From: PCRC01 sp017848435
GTDB taxonomy: Bacteria; Pseudomonadota; Gammaproteobacteria; Burkholderiales; Burkholderiaceae_C
Length of the DNA: 64,000 nt
NCBI GenBank assembly: GCA_965284315.1
Contig: OZ260072.1
Coordinates: 2,046,001 to 2,110,000, forward strand
Direction: 5' to 3'
A program made the translations under genes and the position numbers. The notes beneath the pieces are model-generated. The model saw only the letters and a list, made by a program, of their open reading frames with translations, was not told the origin of the DNA and did not search any database. Positions 33,758 to 41,613 of the stretch are shown in pieces (position 1 is the stretch's first letter; the number at the start of each line of letters is the position of its first letter).

Positions 33758-34588
33758 CTACATGGCCCAGATGCGTGGCTGGGTGGCGTCTTGTTGCCAC
33801 AGGCCGCCACGCCAGGCGTTGCGCACCGCGCGCAGCAGCTGCAGCGCAGGTTCCACCACCGGCGCCAGCACCCGCACCACCACCACACGGGGGTTGGGTG
33901 CGGTGGCGCCGGCGCTTTTTTGCAGCGCATGGTCCTGGATGGCCGTGCGGGCGAGGTCCAGCGCGGCGTCGCGCCGGGCGCGGGGCAGGTCGCTGCCGCA
34001 GGTGAGGTAAAGCATGGCGCAGCAGCGCTGGCCGGAGAGGCCCAGCGGGCTGTCCATCAGGCGGCGGTCGGTGGCGTCCAGCAGCCCACGTTCCAGCCAG
34101 TGGCCGGGCAGCTCGGTGTGCAGCCGCAGCTGGCCTTGCACAAAGGGCTGGTCGGCATGCGGCAAGCCGAGGGCACAGATGTCCCAGCCGATCAGCTCGG
34201 CGCCGGGGGCCAGTTGCAGTTCGGTGCGGCTTTCGCCCAGGCAGCCGTTGTAGGCAATGGTTTCCAGCGGCAGCCATTCCAGCCGGGCGCCTTCGCTCAA
34301 GCGCAGCCGGTTGTGCTGCAGCGCGGGCTCGCCGAGCGAGCGGTAGAAGCGGCTGGCGCCCGGTGTGGTGATGAGCCCGTGTGCGCCGGGCGCCACCGTC
34401 ACGTCCACGGTGAGGGTGTCGCCGCCCACCAGCCCGCCGGGCGGGTGCACCAGCACGTTGTGGCAGACCGCGTCGCCCTCGGGGTAGAGGCTTTGCAGAA
34501 TGCGCAGCGGGCCTTCGTGCTGGAAGCGGGCCACGGTGCGGCCGGCTTGCAGGGTGTAGTCGAGTTGCAGCTTGGCTTGCCAGGGCAT
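33758..34588 (-). CDS. ureD: UreD, urease accessory protein (displaced)
   Basis: 276-aa UreD, scaffold of the UreDFG complex that docks on apo-urease during nickel insertion. HNVLVHPPGGLVGGD, ITTPGASRFYRS and WLPLETIAYNG are clear family blocks, and the C-terminal NAWRGGLWQQDATQPRIWAM matches UreD ends. It lies about 27 kb from ureABCEFG and 6.8 kb beyond urtE instead of immediately before ureA. It overlaps the upstream lipoprotein gene by 1 bp (TGATG). Confidence 0.93.
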   Translation of the reverse strand: MPWQAKLQLDYTLQAGRTVARFQHEGPLRILQSLYPEGDAVCHNVLVHPPGGLVGGDTLTVDVTVAPGAHGLITTPGASRFYRSLGEPALQHNRLRLSEGARLEWLPLETIAYNGCLGESRTELQLAPGAELIGWDICALGLPHADQPFVQGQLRLHTELPGHWLERGLLDATDRRLMDSPLGLSGQRCCAMLYLTCGSDLPRARRDAALDLARTAIQDHALQKSAGATAPNPRVVVVRVLAPVVEPALQLLRAVRNAWRGGLWQQDATQPRIWAM

Positions 34589-35340
34589 CAGGCGGCCACC
34601 AGTTCAAAACGCACCCAGTCTTCCACCTCGCGTTCGCGCCGTTCGCCCTGGCGCAGGTACTCACCGCTCCATTCGCGGCGCACCCAGAAGCCGAGCGCGG
34701 GGGCGAACCACAGCGTTTCGATGCGGGTGTTGCCGCGGCGCCAGCGTTCCGGGTGGTCGAACCAGATCTGGCGTTGCACCCGCAGCGCCAGGTACTCGCC
34801 CGCCGGTACGCGGATGCGTTCCCAGCCCAGCGCTTCGGTCCGCGTTTGCCAGCGCAGCGGGTGGTACTCGTCGTCCCGCTTGTAGACGCCCGACTCGTAA
34901 GGGCTGGTGCCCAGCTGCAGCCCGTCGGGCAGCCAGCGGCTGGGCGGGGTGAAGCGGTAGGCGGTGTCGTGGAACATCTCCTCCGCCACGTGGGTCAGGC
35001 TGGCGAGCACCAGCCGGCCGGTGCGCGCGTCGTTGTCGATGCGGTAGGTGTTGGAGGCGGGCAGGCGCACCGCCAGCGTGGCGGCCCCGCCAGGGGCGCT
35101 GGCCAGCACCTCGTACCGGGCGTTGCCGATCACCAGTCCGTTGTAGAGGTTGGTGGCGTTGAACGCCATCACCTGGCCCACACGCAGCCGTTGCACCGCC
35201 AGCGTGGCGGGGGGTGGCTCGAACACCGGTGCGGTGGCACAGCCGGGCAGCAGGGGCAGGGCGGTGGGCAGCGCGGCCAGGCTGGCCCAGCGGGCCGAAC
35301 GCGCGAGCCAGGCGCGGCGGGTGGGGACTGATGGCGTCAT
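34588..35340 (-). CDS. Predicted lipoprotein, translationally coupled to ureD
   Basis: 250 aa. Twin-Arg-like start (TRRAWLARSARWAS), then lipobox LLPGCA with lipidation Cys at about residue 34. The mature protein is beta-rich with many aromatic and charged residues; it includes PSRWLPDGLQLGTSPYES and ERIRVPAGEYLALRVQRQIWF. I do not recognise a named family; resembles periplasmic DUF-type lipoproteins. The TGATG overlap with ureD suggests one transcript. Confidence 0.75.
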   Translation of the reverse strand: MTPSVPTRRAWLARSARWASLAALPTALPLLPGCATAPVFEPPPATLAVQRLRVGQVMAFNATNLYNGLVIGNARYEVLASAPGGAATLAVRLPASNTYRIDNDARTGRLVLASLTHVAEEMFHDTAYRFTPPSRWLPDGLQLGTSPYESGVYKRDDEYHPLRWQTRTEALGWERIRVPAGEYLALRVQRQIWFDHPERWRRGNTRIETLWFAPALGFWVRREWSGEYLRQGERREREVEDWVRFELVAA

Positions 35341-35401
35341 GGGTAAATGCTTTGTAGCACACGTGTCTCGCCAAAGCGGTGCGATTGGTCACAATGCCAC
35401 C

Positions 35402-36736
35402 ATGCCTTTGCCCACCTTGTTGCCCGACGCCGCCACCGCCCCCGATTTTTTGCGCCACCTGTTCCACGTGGCAGTGCAACGGGCGCAACCTGCCCACTGC
35501 ATGGCGGAACACGTGCGTGCGTTGGCCGCCCAACACACCGGCCGCACGCTGGTGCTGGGGGCCGGCAAGGCGGCGGGTGCGATGGCGCAGGCGCTGGAGC
35601 AGCAGTGGCCGGCCGACGCGCCACTGTCGGGCCTGGTGGTCACCCGCTATGGGCACACGCCGCCCCGGCCTGCGGGCCTGGCACAGCGCATTGAGGTGGT
35701 GGAGGCCGCCCACCCGGTACCCGACGCGGCGGGCCTGGCGGCAGCGCAGCGCATGTTGGCCTTGGCGCATGGCCTCAGCCAAGACGACCTGGTGCTGTGC
35801 CTGATCTCTGGCGGTGGTTCGGCGCTGCTGACGCTGCCGGCCGACGGCCTGACGCTGGCCGACAAGCAGCGCATCAACCAGCAACTGCTGGCCAGCGGCG
35901 CCGGCATTGGTGAGATGAACTGTGTGCGCAAACACCTGTCGCAGATCAAGGGCGGGCGGCTGGCGGCGGCCTGTGCGCCCGCGCGGGTGGTGACGCTGGC
36001 CATCAGCGACGTGCCGGGCGACGACCCGTCCACCATCGCCAGCGGCCCCACCGTGGGCGACGCCACCACCTGTGCCGACGCACTGGCGATTCTGCAGCGT
36101 TACCGCATTGCGCTGCCGCCAGCGGTGCACCAGGCGCTGGTAGACGGCGCGCTGGAAACCCCCCAACCCACCGACGCGGTGTTTGCCAGCCATGCGCTGC
36201 ACCTGGTCGCCACGCCGCGCCAGTCGCTGGAAGCGGCGGCTTCAGCCGCGCGGGCGGCCGGTATCGCCGCGCATGTGCTGAGCGACGAGGTGGAGGGCGA
36301 GTCGCGCGAGGTGGGCAAGGTGCACGCGGCGCTGGCGCGTGCGGTCGCCTTGCACGGCCAACCGTTTGCCCGACCCTGTGTGCTGCTCAGCGGCGGCGAA
36401 ACCACGGTGACCTTGCGGCCCCAACCCGCCGGTGCGGTGAAAGGGCGTGGCGGCCGCGCGGGCGAGTTCTGCCTTGGCCTGGCACAGGCGTTGCAAGGCC
36501 AGCCTGGCGTGTACGCGCTGGCGGCCGACACCGACGGCATTGACGGCGTGGAAGACAACGCGGGCGCCCGGCTTGGGCCCGACACGCTGGCACGCGCCCA
36601 GGCGCTGGGGCTGAAGGTGGACGACCACCTGGACCGCAACGACGCCTACCGCTACTTCGCCGCGCTGGGCGACCTGGTCGTCACCGGGCCGACCCACACC
36701 AACGTCAATGACTTCCGTGCGCTCCTGATTTTGTAG
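35402..36736 (+). CDS. Glycerate 2-kinase (MOFRL family)
   Basis: 444-aa GckA/TtuD-type kinase phosphorylating D-glycerate at C2. Blocks: LVLGAGKAAGAMAQALE, LISGGGSALLTLP, SDVPGDDPSTIASGPTVGD, and the C-terminal MOFRL segment LLSGGETTVTLRP, RGGRAGEFCLGLA, ADTDGIDG. The ATG at 35402 follows a short divergent leader. The stop codon (36734-36736) falls inside repeat copy E. Confidence 0.9.
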   Translation: MPLPTLLPDAATAPDFLRHLFHVAVQRAQPAHCMAEHVRALAAQHTGRTLVLGAGKAAGAMAQALEQQWPADAPLSGLVVTRYGHTPPRPAGLAQRIEVVEAAHPVPDAAGLAAAQRMLALAHGLSQDDLVLCLISGGGSALLTLPADGLTLADKQRINQQLLASGAGIGEMNCVRKHLSQIKGGRLAAACAPARVVTLAISDVPGDDPSTIASGPTVGDATTCADALAILQRYRIALPPAVHQALVDGALETPQPTDAVFASHALHLVATPRQSLEAAASAARAAGIAAHVLSDEVEGESREVGKVHAALARAVALHGQPFARPCVLLSGGETTVTLRPQPAGAVKGRGGRAGEFCLGLAQALQGQPGVYALAADTDGIDGVEDNAGARLGPDTLARAQALGLKVDDHLDRNDAYRYFAALGDLVVTGPTHTNVNDFRALLIL

Positions 36737-36788
36737 CTGTACCGCAAGGTTTCACTAAGGCTGGATGCCGAAATGGTTCAAAAAACCG
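36721..36788 (-). repeat. Dispersed ~60-bp repeat, copy E
   Basis: On the minus strand it reads CATTTCGGCATCCAGCCTTA, then GTGAAACCTTG and ACAGCTACAAAATCAGGAG. It spans the gap between two genes, supplying the stop of the glycerate kinase and the first codons of the next gene. Confidence 0.7.
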
Positions 36789-38170
36789 CTGCAGAGCACC
36801 CCACAACGCCTGCCCAAGTGTCTGGCGTGGCCCTGGACACCCTCACCTGGCCCCAGGCCGAAGCCGTGCTGACAGCGGACACCGTGGCCGTCATCCCCTT
36901 GGGTGCTGCGACCAAGGAACACGGCCCGCACCTGCCGCTCAACACCGACTGGCTGCAGGTGGAGCACCTCAAGCACCGGGTGATGGCGGCGGCCAATGTG
37001 GTTGTGCTGCCCACCATCGCCTACAGCCACTACCCGGCCTTCACCGACTACCCCGGCTCGGTCTCGCTCGACGCCGCCACCGCGCGCGACACCGTGCTGG
37101 GCATTGCTCGCAGCCTGGCGCGGCACGGCGTGCGGCGCGTCTACGCCCTCAACTACGGCATCTCCACCAATGGCCCGCTGCGCGCCGCCGCAGAGGCGCT
37201 GGCCGAAGAAGGCGTGCTGCTGCGCTTCACCGACCTCACCCAGAGTGGCCCGGTCAAGGCCGCGTTGCAGCGCCAACAAGGCGATGGCACCCATGCCGAT
37301 TTGGTTGAAACCTCGGTGATGCTGCATGTGGCTCCCGAGGTGGTGGACATGGCGCTCGCCGTGCGCGACCAGCACCCTGACCGTGGCCCCGGTGGCCTGA
37401 CGCGCGACCCACAAGGCCCCGGCGTTTACTCGCCCAGCGGCATCTGCGGCGACCCGACCGGCGCCAGCGCCGAACTCGGCGCCCAGCTGGTGGACGAACT
37501 GCTGTTGGCCATCCTGCAAGACATCGCCGCGTTGCGCAGCGCCGTGCCCCCCGCACCGGCCGAAACGCCCGACAGCGTGCTCGCTTTCTGGTTCGGCGGG
37601 CCGTTGGGTACCACCACCCACGACGCCACCGTGGCCGCGCAACAGGCCGCCCTCTGGTGGCACAAAGACCCGGCCACCGACGCCGCCATCCGCACCCGCT
37701 TCGCCGGCTGGACCGCCCGTGCCGCCAGCGGCGCACTGGACGCTTGGGCGCACACGCCGCGTGGCCGGCTGGCGCTGATCGTGCTCACCGACCAGTTCCC
37801 GCGCAACATGTACCGCGACACGCCGCAGGCCTTCGCCTTCGACGCGCTGGCCCGCCGCTGGTGCCAGCAGGGCCTGCAGCGCGGCGACGACCAGGCGTTG
37901 CGGCCCATCGAGCGCGTGTTTTTCTACCTGCCTTTGGAGCACTCGGAAACGCTGGCCGACCAGCAACACGCCGTCGCGCTGATGCACGCCCTGGCGCAGG
38001 CGGCGGCGCCGGCGCAGGCCGAGGCCTTCCACGGCTACAGCCGCTTTGCCGAACGCCACCACGCGATCGTCCTGCGCTTTGGCCGCTTCCCGCACCGCAA
38101 CGCCATCCTCGGCCGGCCGTCCACGCCCGAAGAAGCCCGCTTCCTCACCCAACCCGGTTCCGGGTTCTGA
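36773..38170 (+). CDS. Creatininase-DUF924 fusion protein
   Basis: 465 aa in one uninterrupted frame. Residues ~20-255 are a creatininase-family amidohydrolase: IPLGAATKEHGPHLPLNTD carries metal ligands E49, H50/H53 and D59, and HADLVETS supplies H174 and E179; the usual NGHGGN motif is altered to NYGISTNG. Residues ~266-465 are a DUF924 domain (SVLAFWFG, LIVLTDQFPRNMYRDTP, YLPLEHSE, RFGRFPHRN). Linker ~255-265 is Ala/Pro-rich. Substrate unknown; creatininase relatives cleave cyclic amides. I do not know of a described protein with this pairing. Confidence 0.87.
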   Translation: MVQKTAAEHPTTPAQVSGVALDTLTWPQAEAVLTADTVAVIPLGAATKEHGPHLPLNTDWLQVEHLKHRVMAAANVVVLPTIAYSHYPAFTDYPGSVSLDAATARDTVLGIARSLARHGVRRVYALNYGISTNGPLRAAAEALAEEGVLLRFTDLTQSGPVKAALQRQQGDGTHADLVETSVMLHVAPEVVDMALAVRDQHPDRGPGGLTRDPQGPGVYSPSGICGDPTGASAELGAQLVDELLLAILQDIAALRSAVPPAPAETPDSVLAFWFGGPLGTTTHDATVAAQQAALWWHKDPATDAAIRTRFAGWTARAASGALDAWAHTPRGRLALIVLTDQFPRNMYRDTPQAFAFDALARRWCQQGLQRGDDQALRPIERVFFYLPLEHSETLADQQHAVALMHALAQAAAPAQAEAFHGYSRFAERHHAIVLRFGRFPHRNAILGRPSTPEEARFLTQPGSGF

Positions 38171-38198
38171 ACGCTTTCACACCGTCTGGAGACATGCC

Positions 38199-38831
38199 AT
38201 GAGCGACCGCCACGTCACCCTGTTCCATTGCCCGCAAACCCGTTCGTCTGGCGCGCTGGTGCTGCTCGAAGAGCTGCAGGCCGACTACCGCCTGCATGTG
38301 CTCAACATGAAAGCCGGCGAGCACCGCCAGCCCGCCTACCTGGCCATCAATCCCATGGGCAAGGTGCCGGCGGTGCTGCACGGCGATGCGCTCGTCACCG
38401 AGCAGGTGGCCATCTTCATCTACCTGGCCGACCTCTACCCCGAAGCCGGCCTGGCCCCCGCCCTTGGCGACCCCTTGCGTGGCCCTTATTTGCGCTGGAT
38501 GGCTTACTACGGCTCCAGCTTCGAGCCGGCGGTGGTCGACAGGTCGCAGAAAAACGTGCCCCCGCCTGGCATGTGCCCCTACGGCGACTTCGACACCATG
38601 CTCAAGACCCTGACCGACCAGCTCGAACGTGGCCCCTACCTGCTGGGTGAGCGCTTCAGCGCCGCCGACGTGCTGTGGGGCGGCGCGCTGGGCTGGACCA
38701 CCATGTTCGGCCTGGTGCCCAAGCTGCCGGTGGTCCAGGCCTACATCGCCCGCCACCAGGCCCGGCCCACGGTGGCCAAGGTGCAGGCGCAAGACGCGGT
38801 GCTGGCCGCACAGCACACACAACAGCCATAA
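38199..38831 (+). CDS. Glutathione S-transferase family protein
   Basis: 210-aa GST. Thioredoxin-like N-terminal half with cis-Pro in GKVPAVLHGDALVTEQVAIFIYLAD and an all-helical C-terminal half (GPYLLGERFSAADVLWGGALG). The N-terminal catalytic position is CPQTRSSG. GGAG precedes the ATG. Followed 22 bp later by the tautomerase, so probably one operon; the pair suggests handling of an electrophilic or halogenated substrate (inference). Confidence 0.88.
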   Translation: MSDRHVTLFHCPQTRSSGALVLLEELQADYRLHVLNMKAGEHRQPAYLAINPMGKVPAVLHGDALVTEQVAIFIYLADLYPEAGLAPALGDPLRGPYLRWMAYYGSSFEPAVVDRSQKNVPPPGMCPYGDFDTMLKTLTDQLERGPYLLGERFSAADVLWGGALGWTTMFGLVPKLPVVQAYIARHQARPTVAKVQAQDAVLAAQHTQQP

Positions 38832-38853
38832 CCCCCGCAGGAGACACACCGCC

Positions 38854-39294
38854 ATGCCCACCTACACCGTCACCGCACCCGAAGGCCGCCTCACGCCCGC
38901 CCACAAGCAGGCCGTGGCCCGGGCCATCACCCACACCCACCACACCGTCACCGGTGCCCCCAGCTACTTTGCGCAGGTGATCTTTGTGGACGTGAAGCCC
39001 GGCAACTACTTCATTGGCGGTGTGCCACTGGCCGACGACCAGGTCTTCGTGCACGGCCAGATCCGCGCCGGCCGCACGGCCTCTGACAAGGCCCGCCTCG
39101 TCAGAGGCCTGCTGGATGCCGTGGGCGCCGCCGCCGCTGCCCCGGCCCACGCGGTGTGGGTCTACATCCTCGACCTCGTGCCCAACCAGATGGCCGAGTT
39201 CGGCCACGTGTTGCCCGAGCCGGGCGGTGAGGCGGCGTGGACCGCAGCGCTGCCGGCGGAAGACCGGGCGCGGATGGAAAAGATCGGCAAGTAG
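38854..39294 (+). CDS. cis-CaaD-like tautomerase superfamily enzyme
   Basis: 146 aa. Counting from Pro1 after Met removal, it has H28, R70, R73, Y103 and E114, the full set of catalytic residues described for cis-3-chloroacrylic acid dehalogenase, plus the GNYFIGG and FVHGQIRAGR segments. Length is close to cis-CaaD (149 aa) and to its relative Cg10062, which has the same six residues but poor dehalogenase activity. GGAG before the ATG. It may therefore be a hydratase or tautomerase on an unsaturated acid. Confidence 0.85.
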   Translation: MPTYTVTAPEGRLTPAHKQAVARAITHTHHTVTGAPSYFAQVIFVDVKPGNYFIGGVPLADDQVFVHGQIRAGRTASDKARLVRGLLDAVGAAAAAPAHAVWVYILDLVPNQMAEFGHVLPEPGGEAAWTAALPAEDRARMEKIGK

Positions 39295-39307
39295 CTGGTC
39301 TTGGCCG

Positions 39308-39330
39308 CGCCCCGGGCCCCACTCGGGGCG
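39308..39330. terminator. Hairpin after tautomerase gene
   Basis: 7-bp stem CGCCCCG / CGGGGCG with a 9-nt loop, 14 bp past the tautomerase stop. It lacks a T run, so termination is uncertain. The rest of the 192-bp gap to csbD holds GTCCTACA (39374) and a T-rich stretch at 39419. Confidence 0.35.
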
Positions 39331-39486
39331 GGCGGGGCTGCGGCGCCTGACGCCGACTTGCGGCATTGCCTTTGTCCTACAGCCAGCGGTGCGGCCGGCT
39401 GACGGTGCGGGCGCGTGGTTTTTTCTACATTGGGGTTGTGGCGGAACACACACCGCCCACGCAACCAACCTACGAAGGGAATCACC

Positions 39487-39684
39487 ATGAACAAGAACCA
39501 AGTCGCCGGCCGTGTTGACCAACTGACCGGCAAAGTCAAAGAGATTGCGGGCAAGGTTGTCGGCAATGAAAAGCTGGAAGCCGAAGGCAAGCTGGAGCAG
39601 GCCTCTGGCAAGGTCGAAGCCACCTACGGCGACGTGAAAGAGAACGCGAAGGACAAAGCCCGCCGCGTGATCGACAAGATTTGA
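39487..39684 (+). CDS. CsbD family stress protein
   Basis: 65-aa CsbD-like protein (NKNQVAGRVDQLTGKVKEIAGKVVGNEKLEAEGKLEQASGK in blocks), strongly charged and helical, of the type induced by general stress. GAAGGGA precedes the ATG. A BON-domain lipoprotein follows 33 bp downstream, a common pairing. Confidence 0.9.
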   Translation: MNKNQVAGRVDQLTGKVKEIAGKVVGNEKLEAEGKLEQASGKVEATYGDVKENAKDKARRVIDKI

Positions 39685-39717
39685 ACCTGAAACCTGTTCG
39701 CAACTGAGGAGAAAACC

Positions 39718-40206
39718 ATGCAAACCCAACTGAATACCAACCCTGTCAAAACGGCCACCCTCGTCGCTTCCCTCGCGCTGCTGACCACGCTGGTCGCCTG
39801 CAGCAAGCCCGCCGACGACGCCACCGCGGGCCAGAAGCTGGACTCGGCCGTGGCCAAGACCGAGCAAGCCGCCACCGACGCCAAGGCAGACGCCAAAGTG
39901 GCCATGTCTGACGCCGAGTCGTCTCTGAAGCAGGCTGGCCAGGACGCAAAAGCCAGCGCTTCCAACACCGCCAACAAGGTGGGTGGCGCGATTGACGATG
40001 CCGCCATCACCACCGCCGTGAACGCCGCGCTGGTGAAAGACAAAGACCTGAGCGCGTTGAAGATCGACGTGGACACCAAGGCCGGTGTGGTTACCTTGTA
40101 CGGCCCGGCCCCCAGCGCCAGCGCCCGTGAGCGTGCCACCACCATCGCCAAGGCGGTGACCGGCGTGACCTCGGTCAACAACCAGCTGGTGATCAGCGCG
40201 AGCTAA
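39718..40206 (+). CDS. BON-domain lipoprotein
   Basis: 162 aa. Signal sequence ending in lipobox LVAC (lipidated Cys about residue 28), then a long Ala/Lys/Asp-rich helical stretch (~residues 35-90) and a C-terminal BON domain (AAITTAVNAALVKDKDLSAL, VDTKAGVVTLYGPAPS, VTGVTSVNNQL). BON proteins (OsmY-like) bind lipids or stabilise the envelope under osmotic stress. AGGAG before the ATG. Ends at a large hairpin shared with the convergent metallopeptidase. Confidence 0.88.
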   Translation: MQTQLNTNPVKTATLVASLALLTTLVACSKPADDATAGQKLDSAVAKTEQAATDAKADAKVAMSDAESSLKQAGQDAKASASNTANKVGGAIDDAAITTAVNAALVKDKDLSALKIDVDTKAGVVTLYGPAPSASARERATTIAKAVTGVTSVNNQLVISAS

Positions 40207-40218
40207 ACCCCCGCGCCT

Positions 40219-40277
40219 GACAGCGCCCTGCCCGCCACCGCCGGATGACCCCGGTGGTTGGCGGGCAGGGCGCTGTC
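40219..40277. terminator. Large bidirectional hairpin terminator
   Basis: Near-perfect inverted repeat between two convergent genes: GACAGCGCCCTGCCCGCCA pairs with TGGCGGGCAGGGCGCTGTC, with inner arms CC-CCGG. About 20-25 bp of stem, far stronger than usual, and no T run on either strand. Confidence 0.6.
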
Positions 40278-40286
40278 GCGTTCGGG

Positions 40287-41519
40287 CTATGCCTGGCTCT
40301 GGCCGGTGTCGTCTTGTGTCTGTTGCTGGGCCGCGGCTTCGAACACCGCACCGCCGTCTTCCGGCGCGTCTGCGGCAGGGCTGTCCGCGAGGGCCGGTGG
40401 TGTGGTTTGTGCCGGGGCCGATGCCCCACTGGCCTGGATCAGGTCGTGCACAAAGCGCAGCTTGTGCATCGCCCCTTCGTACAGCGCAAAGGGGTAGGCG
40501 TCGTCTTGCCCCAGGCTGCGGTTCAGGCTGTTGAGCAGCAGCGTCACCGGCACCCATTCGCGGGCCAGCTGGTCAAAGTCGGTGGGCCAGGCGGTAAAAG
40601 GGTCGCTCACGCAGTCTTCTTCGCCGGCACCGGGCACCTGCAGCCGGGTGCTGTAGGCGGCAGCGGTTTCCAGCAGGTCCACCATGTGCAGGTAATGGGC
40701 CCAGGTTTCGGCCCAGTCTTCCCAGGGGTGGGCGGTGGCGTAGGCACTGACGTGCGAGGTCTGCCAGTCGTGGTTCTGGCGCGCGTAGTGCGCATCAAGC
40801 GCCTGCGCGTAGTCTTGCGACTCGTCGCCAAACAGCGCCCGGAAGTCGTCCAGCCGGTTGCCCCAGACCACCAGCCGCTCCCAGTAGAAATGGCCCGACT
40901 CGTGGCGCAAATGGCCAAGCAGCGTGCGGTAGGGTTCGCGCAGCTGCAGGCGGCGGCGGGCGCGTTCGTCGTCGTCGGCTTCGGCCACGTTGAGGGTGAT
41001 CACGCCGTTGTCGTGCCCGGTCATGACCACCGGTTGGCCTGGCAGGTCGGCCAGCAGGTCAAAGGTCGGAATGTCGGCCGGGTGGGTGGTGGGCGACTGC
41101 AGGCCCAGACGGGCCAGGGTGTAGTACAGGCGGCGCTTGGCCACCTCAATCCGGGCCCAGCGCGACGGGTTGGCACCTTGGGACAAGTCAGGCAGCAGCC
41201 GGGTTTGCCGGCACGAGACACAGAGCGTGTTGCCGTCGTCCGCCGCCACCGCAAAGTTGCAGGGCGGGTGGGCGCTGCGGTGGCCGCAGTGCCGGTAGCT
41301 GGGCGCGCTATCGCCAGTGGCATGGATAGCTTGCCAGAGCGGTGTGTCGGGCGCCGTGTCTTCGCTGTCTGGTGCGGGCACTTCCACTTCTGGCACCGGC
41401 ACCACCACCGTCATGTCCAGCGCCTCGGGCAGAAAGGCCAGCGTGCTGCCGCAGTTCAGGCAGCTGACGTTTTCAAAAAATACCGGGTGGTCGCAGTGGC
41501 TGCAACGGAAGATTTTCAT
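40287..41519 (-). CDS. Putative zinc-binding metallopeptidase, zinc-ribbon N-terminus
   Basis: 410 aa. N-terminal zinc ribbon CSHC...CLNC (residues 6-23), a second cluster with CGH...C...CVSC (~residues 78-103), then a peptidase-like domain with HESGH (in LLGHLRHESGHFYWERLV), the HExxH-type zinc motif. Acidic, Gln-rich C-terminal tail. This matches a family of putative zinc-binding metallopeptidases with unknown substrate. ATG at 41519 is fixed by the zinc-ribbon start. GTCCTACA lies 67 bp upstream in the same orientation. Confidence 0.83.
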   Translation of the reverse strand: MKIFRCSHCDHPVFFENVSCLNCGSTLAFLPEALDMTVVVPVPEVEVPAPDSEDTAPDTPLWQAIHATGDSAPSYRHCGHRSAHPPCNFAVAADDGNTLCVSCRQTRLLPDLSQGANPSRWARIEVAKRRLYYTLARLGLQSPTTHPADIPTFDLLADLPGQPVVMTGHDNGVITLNVAEADDDERARRRLQLREPYRTLLGHLRHESGHFYWERLVVWGNRLDDFRALFGDESQDYAQALDAHYARQNHDWQTSHVSAYATAHPWEDWAETWAHYLHMVDLLETAAAYSTRLQVPGAGEEDCVSDPFTAWPTDFDQLAREWVPVTLLLNSLNRSLGQDDAYPFALYEGAMHKLRFVHDLIQASGASAPAQTTPPALADSPAADAPEDGGAVFEAAAQQQTQDDTGQSQA

Positions 41520-41613
41520 GGGCTGCCAATGGTGTGCAGGTGTGGCCGAAAGCCAACCATTGTGCTGCCTGAACGGCGGCCTGGCTGTAGGACGAACGCG
41601 CGCCTGGACCGGC

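Noticed and set aside
36755..38152. 465-codon open frame antisense to the creatininase fusion
   Set aside because: Nearly mirrors the fusion frame; composition is antisense-like, while the plus strand has two recognised domains.
32372..39294. Complete haloalkene degradation island
   Set aside because: The HAD enzyme and the cis-CaaD-like protein are separated by urease, kinase and fusion genes on different strands; no haloalkane dehalogenase or alcohol/aldehyde dehydrogenase set is present.
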